39,177 nt of DNA from contig JAJDBH010000072.1 in the NCBI GenBank assembly GCA_029261455.1, positions 1 to 39,177 of the forward strand. The letters are read 5' to 3'. Position 1 is the stretch's first letter, and every line of letters begins with the position of its first letter. This DNA is from Nitrospinaceae bacterium. Its GTDB lineage: Bacteria > Nitrospinota > Nitrospinia > Nitrospinales > VA-1. The notes below the pieces were generated by a model. That model saw only the letters and a program-made list of their open reading frames with translations. It searched no databases and had not been told where the DNA came from. The position numbers and the translations under genes are program-made. Of this stretch, positions 33,749 through 39,177 are shown piece after piece.

Positions 33749-34111
33749 ATGAAAGATGCTTTGGAAATTGTAGACAGTTATTACCGTGCTTTTGAAGAGA
33801 AAGATTTTGATAAAGCCCGCACGCTTTTGAACGATAATTACAAGTTTAAAGGTCCTATGATGCAATTCAACAGTGCAGATGAATGCATCGCCCAAATGAA
33901 AGAATGCGGTTTTGAAGCAAGTCACCAAACAATTCGGACCGTTCGCGATGCAAGTCAGGTAGTAGTAATATTTGACTGGATGGTCCGTAAACCTTTTGAG
34001 GGAACTTTCCGAATGTGCGAATGCTTCCAGATAAAAAATGGAAAAATAGATTCTGCGGAATTATTTTTTGATACCGCCAATTTTCCGAAAATGGATAAAG
34101 ATGCGGCTTAA
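33749..34111 (+). CDS. SnoaL/NTF2-like protein
   Basis: A 120-residue single-domain protein of the NTF2-like superfamily: an N-terminal helix pair with VDSYYRAFEEKDFDKARTLL, then NDNYKFKGP and a beta sheet with VVVIFDW, FRMCECFQIKNGKI and AELFFDTANF. Such proteins are small-molecule isomerases, hydrolases or polyketide cyclases, or have unknown roles; the substrate is not readable. A strong ribosome site AAAGGAGGAAAA lies before the ATG, unlike the weak sites of its neighbours. It is third in the ArsR cassette, 40 bp after AHSA1. Confidence 0.82.
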   Translation: MKDALEIVDSYYRAFEEKDFDKARTLLNDNYKFKGPMMQFNSADECIAQMKECGFEASHQTIRTVRDASQVVVIFDWMVRKPFEGTFRMCECFQIKNGKIDSAELFFDTANFPKMDKDAA

Positions 34112-34151
34112 ATTATATTTAAACCCTCTATCATGAATTAGAAGAACACTC

Positions 34152-34448
34152 ATGGCTAATAATGGAAAATTAAATCAGCGAATTAGAGATATTTTTAAGG
34201 GAAAGAGAGGGGTCACCGAGCAAAACATGTTCGGTGGCCTTTGCTTTATGCATCATGGAAATATGATATGCGGAGCTGACATTAAAAACGGTTTAATGGT
34301 CCGAATAAGACCAGAGAAGTACCAGCAAACACTCAAGTTAAAACATGTACAGGAAATGAACCTAACTGGAATATCATTAACGGGGTTGGTTTTTATCAAC
34401 CCAGATGGTTATAAAAAACAAAAGTTCTCTAAAAAAATGGATCGATAA
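34152..34448 (+). CDS. TfoX N-terminal domain protein, C-terminus displaced by a frameshift
   Basis: A 98-residue open frame of the TfoX_N family: VTEQNMFGGLCFMHHGNMICGADIKNGLMVRI and KHVQEMNLTGISLTGLVFINPDGY are the conserved blocks. The frame ends abruptly after a run of seven A (34431-34437) with KKMDR. If one A is skipped the next frame reads KKWIDKGLDFTTSLPKK and stops at 34485; this is exactly the normal TfoX_N end (W-x-x-x-G-L-x-x-x-x-x-LP). So the intact gene would span 34152-34485 and encode about 110 residues. The stand-alone TfoX_N proteins are of unknown function and are not the competence regulator itself. Fourth in the ArsR cassette. Confidence 0.8.
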   Translation: MANNGKLNQRIRDIFKGKRGVTEQNMFGGLCFMHHGNMICGADIKNGLMVRIRPEKYQQTLKLKHVQEMNLTGISLTGLVFINPDGYKKQKFSKKMDR

Positions 34449-34513
34449 AGGCCTAGACTTCACAACATCGTTACCGAAAAAATAAGCAGAACGACCCAAA
34501 AATCGGATCATCA

Positions 34514-34891
34514 CTAAAAATTTTCCTGTATCTCAAAATCATCCTGCGTCAACAACCAGTTGCCATCGTCTTGCAGGAACCATTTCTCCATCGTAATAAT
34601 TCCTCGCCCAACATTCATCGACCAATTCGCGGACAATAAAACTGTTGACGCATCGACCACTTGCAAATTCACATCTTCATACTTTAATTCGCTCGCCCCT
34701 GATGCAATGAAAGGTCGCCAAAATGCATCGATTTCAGCAATGCCTTTAAATGTCCCCAACGGCTTGGCGTTGATGACAGCATCTGAATGGTAACCTGCCA
34801 AACAGCTATCCACATCTCCTTTATTAAAGCTCTCGATCCATTTTTGGCTGCATTTCAAAACGGATTGCTTTATTGCCGTTTCGTTTACCAT
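34514..34891 (-). CDS. NTF2-like (SnoaL/DUF4440-type) protein
   Basis: A 125-residue single-domain NTF2-like protein: helix KWIESFNKGDVDSCLAGYHSDAVINAKP, then FKGIAEIDAFWRPFI, and beta strands YEDVNLQVVDASTVLLSANW and EKWFLQDDGNWLLTQDDFEI. No signal peptide. It is a different sequence from the SnoaL-like protein at 33749, with which it shares only the fold. It lies 42 bp downstream of atpC on the same strand, so it may be read through from the atp operon, and it converges on the TfoX gene. Function unknown. Confidence 0.82.
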   Translation of the reverse strand: MVNETAIKQSVLKCSQKWIESFNKGDVDSCLAGYHSDAVINAKPLGTFKGIAEIDAFWRPFIASGASELKYEDVNLQVVDASTVLLSANWSMNVGRGIITMEKWFLQDDGNWLLTQDDFEIQENF

Positions 34892-34933
34892 AAGGACACT
34901 AGGGTTTTATATAAGGAGGCTGATTGAGCTATA

Positions 34934-36768
<1,835 letters not shown>

Positions 36769-36785
36769 TCAGTATCTTCACGCCA

Positions 36786-37652
36786 TCAACCTTTCAGGGC
36801 TTCAGCGCCATTTACGATTTCTATCAATTCTTTGGTGATATAAGCTTGTCGGGCTTTATTATAAGTCAGCGTCAAGCCTTCAATCATCTCACCGGCATTA
36901 CGACTGGCACTATCCATCGCTGTCATCCGCGCTCCATGCTCACTGGCGCTGGATTCCAGAAACGCACGGTAAACTTCTACCGTCATATAACGTTTCAACA
37001 ATTCATCTAGAATAGACTCTTCATCCGGCTCGTAGATATAATCCACAGCAAAAGTGTCGTCTTTATGTGCCAAGTTCTCAGGAACAACAGGGAGTAGTTG
37101 TTCAACCACAACCTCTTGTTGCATCACCGACTTAAACTCGTTGTAAACCATGAAAACCTTGTCCACTTTTTTTTCTGAAAACAGGGTCGTCAAGTTCTCA
37201 CCTATGGACTGAGCCTTGAGGTAGTCAAAGTCCTTTGTCCACCCAATAATTTCTTCCGTAATCGTCACAGGACGGTTGCGAAAAATATCATTGCCCTTTT
37301 TACCGGCAACGATCAAAGAGTTTTCATTCTGCGCATTGTCTTTCAGGTGCTTCGCCATTTTACGAATGAGGCTCCCGTTAAACCCGCCACACAAGCCTTT
37401 ATCCGAAGTAATGAGGAGGAATAAATGCCGATTTCCTTCCCGTTCATCCAGCAAAGGATGCAAATCACTATTACACCGAGCCGCCAAATGATTGAGAACA
37501 TCCATCATCTTGATCGCATAAGGCCGGGCCTCCAAAATTGCGAGTTGTGCCTTGCGCAATTTTGAAGCAGCTACCAACTTCATAGCCTTAGTGATCTGCT
37601 GTGTATTTTTTACGCTCTGAATGCGTCTTTTTATTTCTTTTAAATTAGGCAT
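36786..37652 (-). CDS. atpG: ATP synthase F1 gamma subunit
   Basis: Rotor shaft of F1. 288 residues; N-terminal coiled-coil helix begins MPNLKEIKRRIQSVKNTQQI and KAMKLVAASKLRKAQ, the middle Rossmann-like part has TSDKGLCGGFNGSLIRK, and the C-terminal helix ends ARMTAMDSASRNAGEMIEGLTLTYNKARQAYITKELIEIV..GA. 3 bp after atpA and 35 bp before atpD, in one operon. Confidence 0.97.
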   Translation of the reverse strand: MPNLKEIKRRIQSVKNTQQITKAMKLVAASKLRKAQLAILEARPYAIKMMDVLNHLAARCNSDLHPLLDEREGNRHLFLLITSDKGLCGGFNGSLIRKMAKHLKDNAQNENSLIVAGKKGNDIFRNRPVTITEEIIGWTKDFDYLKAQSIGENLTTLFSEKKVDKVFMVYNEFKSVMQQEVVVEQLLPVVPENLAHKDDTFAVDYIYEPDEESILDELLKRYMTVEVYRAFLESSASEHGARMTAMDSASRNAGEMIEGLTLTYNKARQAYITKELIEIVNGAEALKG

Positions 37653-37655
37653 ATT

Positions 37656-39164
37656 TTAACTTTTAAAAAGGCCTTTGAATTCTTCGATAGCAGCCTTCAA
37701 CAGGCCTTCAGTTTCATCATCAAGTTTTTTGGCTTCGGCAATCTTATCCATTACAGCCTTATGCTTGTCTGCCATAAAATTTATAAGTCCACTTTCAAAC
37801 TTCTGAACATCTTTCACAGGGATGTCATCCACCAAACCACGAACACCCGCGAAGATAGAAACGATCTGCTCAACCACGCTCAAAGGTTTGTACTGGCCCT
37901 GTTTGAGCAATTCAACAAGTCGTTCGCCACGGTGAAGCTGTGCTTGCGTCGCCGCATCCAGATCACTACCAAACTGTGCGAAAGCTGCCATTTCACGATA
38001 CTGAGCAAGGTCTAAACGCAACTTACCCGCAACCTGTTTCATACCTTTGATTTGAGCAGCACCACCCACACGAGAAACTGAGAGACCAACGTTAATCGCA
38101 GGACGCACACCAGAATAAAACAAGTCAGTTTCTAGAAAGATCTGTCCATCTGTAATAGAAATCACGTTGGTTGGAATGTATGCAGAAACGTCACCCGCCT
38201 GAGTTTCAATGATAGGTAGAGCCGTCATGGAACCTGCCCCCAATTCGTCACTGACTTTTGCGGATCGCTCCAGCAATCGGGAATGCAGGAAGAAAACGTC
38301 ACCCGGATACGCTTCACGTCCCGGAGGTCGTCTCAATAGTAATGATAACTGTCTGTAGGCCGCCGCCTGCTTACTGAGATCATCATAAACAATCAGGCAA
38401 TGTTGTCCGTTATCACGGAAATATTCACCCATGGCGCATCCGGCATAGGGTGCGATAAACTGCATCGGTGCAGGGTCACTGGCCGAAGCTGAAACCACGA
38501 TGGTGTATTCCATAGCACCATGCTGTTCCAACGTTTTAACCACCCGGGCAACGGTAGACCGTTTTTGACCCACCGCTACGTATATGCAGAACATGTTCTG
38601 CCCTTTTTGATTGATGATCGCATCAATAGCAACAGCAGTTTTTCCCGTTTGTCGATCACCAATGATCAATTCTCTTTGTCCGCGACCAATAGGAATCATT
38701 CCGTCAATAGACTTGATGCCCGTCTGCATCGGCTCATGAACCGATTTCCGATCAATAACACCCGGTGCAACTCTTTCAATCGGCCCGAATTTTTCTGTCT
38801 TAATGGGTCCCTTGCCATCAATCGGCTGACCCAGGCCATCTACCACTCGGCCGACCAACTCAGGTCCAATAGGAACTTCCATGATGCGACCAGTCCGTTT
38901 GACTTCATCGCCTTCTTTAATATTATCGTCACGCCCGAGCAAAACTGCCCCGACATTATCTTCTTCAAGGTTCAAGACCATCCCTGCAAGGCCACCTGGG
39001 AATTCCAGAAGTTCACCCGACATGGCTTTTCCAAGTCCATAAATCCGCGCGATTCCGTCGCCCACAGAAATCACCCGTCCGGTTTCCTTGAGCTCGATCC
39101 CCTCTTCAAAGCCTTCAATCTGCTTTTGAATTAAGGAACTGATTTCATCGGCTCGTAAATTCAC
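37656..39164 (-). CDS. atpA: ATP synthase F1 alpha subunit
   Basis: Non-catalytic nucleotide-binding subunit of F1. 502 residues, full length: N-terminal crown ([15 protein letters not shown]), Walker [14 protein letters not shown], the SIRP-like arginine region ([37 protein letters not shown]) and the C-terminal helical domain. The start is a GTG at 39164, supported by GGAGGTA (39177-39171) about 6 nt upstream; no better ATG exists. First visible gene of the atpA-G-D-C run; the delta (atpH) and Fo genes expected before it are outside the window. Confidence 0.97.
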   Translation of the reverse strand: MNLRADEISSLIQKQIEGFEEGIELKETGRVISVGDGIARIYGLGKAMSGELLEFPGGLAGMVLNLEEDNVGAVLLGRDDNIKEGDEVKRTGRIMEVPIGPELVGRVVDGLGQPIDGKGPIKTEKFGPIERVAPGVIDRKSVHEPMQTGIKSIDGMIPIGRGQRELIIGDRQTGKTAVAIDAIINQKGQNMFCIYVAVGQKRSTVARVVKTLEQHGAMEYTIVVSASASDPAPMQFIAPYAGCAMGEYFRDNGQHCLIVYDDLSKQAAAYRQLSLLLRRPPGREAYPGDVFFLHSRLLERSAKVSDELGAGSMTALPIIETQAGDVSAYIPTNVISITDGQIFLETDLFYSGVRPAINVGLSVSRVGGAAQIKGMKQVAGKLRLDLAQYREMAAFAQFGSDLDAATQAQLHRGERLVELLKQGQYKPLSVVEQIVSIFAGVRGLVDDIPVKDVQKFESGLINFMADKHKAVMDKIAEAKKLDDETEGLLKAAIEEFKGLFKS

Positions 39165-39177
39165 TTAGGCTACCTCC

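Noticed and set aside
38520-39134. 204-codon plus-strand ORF inside atpA
   Set aside because: Antisense to the highly conserved atpA frame; no independent support.

Overview
The window is an ordinary-looking stretch of chromosome from a Gram-negative-type bacterium of moderate GC. Gene content and protein style (glycogen metabolism with a GH57 enzyme, CmoA outside the gammaproteobacteria, DUF3619/DUF3106-like proteins, a cytoplasmic DUF1566 protein) would fit Nitrospinota or a neighbouring phylum. That assignment is an inference from recollection of families, not proven by the sequence. No phage, insertion sequence, CRISPR array or integration scar was seen.

Left part (1-11 kb): a glutamate synthase large-subunit gene (gltB, minus strand) runs off the left edge and is preceded by a near-consensus sigma-54 promoter. 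Divergent from it is a CBS-CBS-ACT regulatory protein. Then follow 2-isopropylmalate synthase (leuA) with its own sigma-70 promoter and terminator, the cluster cmoA / FmdB-type zinc ribbon / radical SAM-SPASM protein, a tRNA-Pro(CGG), and an ABC-F ATPase.

Middle (11-19 kb): a glycogen block. Glycogen phosphorylase (plus) converges on a minus-strand operon of branching enzyme, GH57 alpha-glucan enzyme and 4-alpha-glucanotransferase. Together they cover branching, debranching or disproportionation, and phosphorolysis of storage glucan.

19-26 kb holds small and poorly known genes: a DUF3619-like/DUF3106 pair, a voltage-gated K+ channel, a 41-residue membrane ORF, a short secretin-like periplasmic protein next to a J-domain protein, an unknown membrane protein, a GNAT acetyltransferase broken by a one-base frameshift, a DnaJ/CbpA-type co-chaperone coupled to a small membrane protein, and a DUF1566 protein with a 93-residue partner.

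26-33 kb: two DppB/DppC-type permease genes without ATPase or binding protein (minus), then ubiD-family decarboxylase and uvrA (plus).

33-35 kb: a cassette of small genes: an ArsR regulator with an apparently leaderless, self-regulated promoter, an AHSA1-type SRPBCC protein, a SnoaL-like protein, and a TfoX N-domain protein whose last codons are displaced by an A7 run. A second NTF2-like gene faces it.

Right edge: the F1 ATP synthase genes atpA-atpG-atpD-atpC on the minus strand, with the expected upstream subunit genes lying outside the window.

The most interesting observations are regulatory (sigma-54 control and leader hairpin of gltB; ArsR operator over a leaderless start), the two frameshifted small genes, and the DnaJ/membrane-anchor pair. 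I do not see a clearly new multi-gene defence or mobile system.
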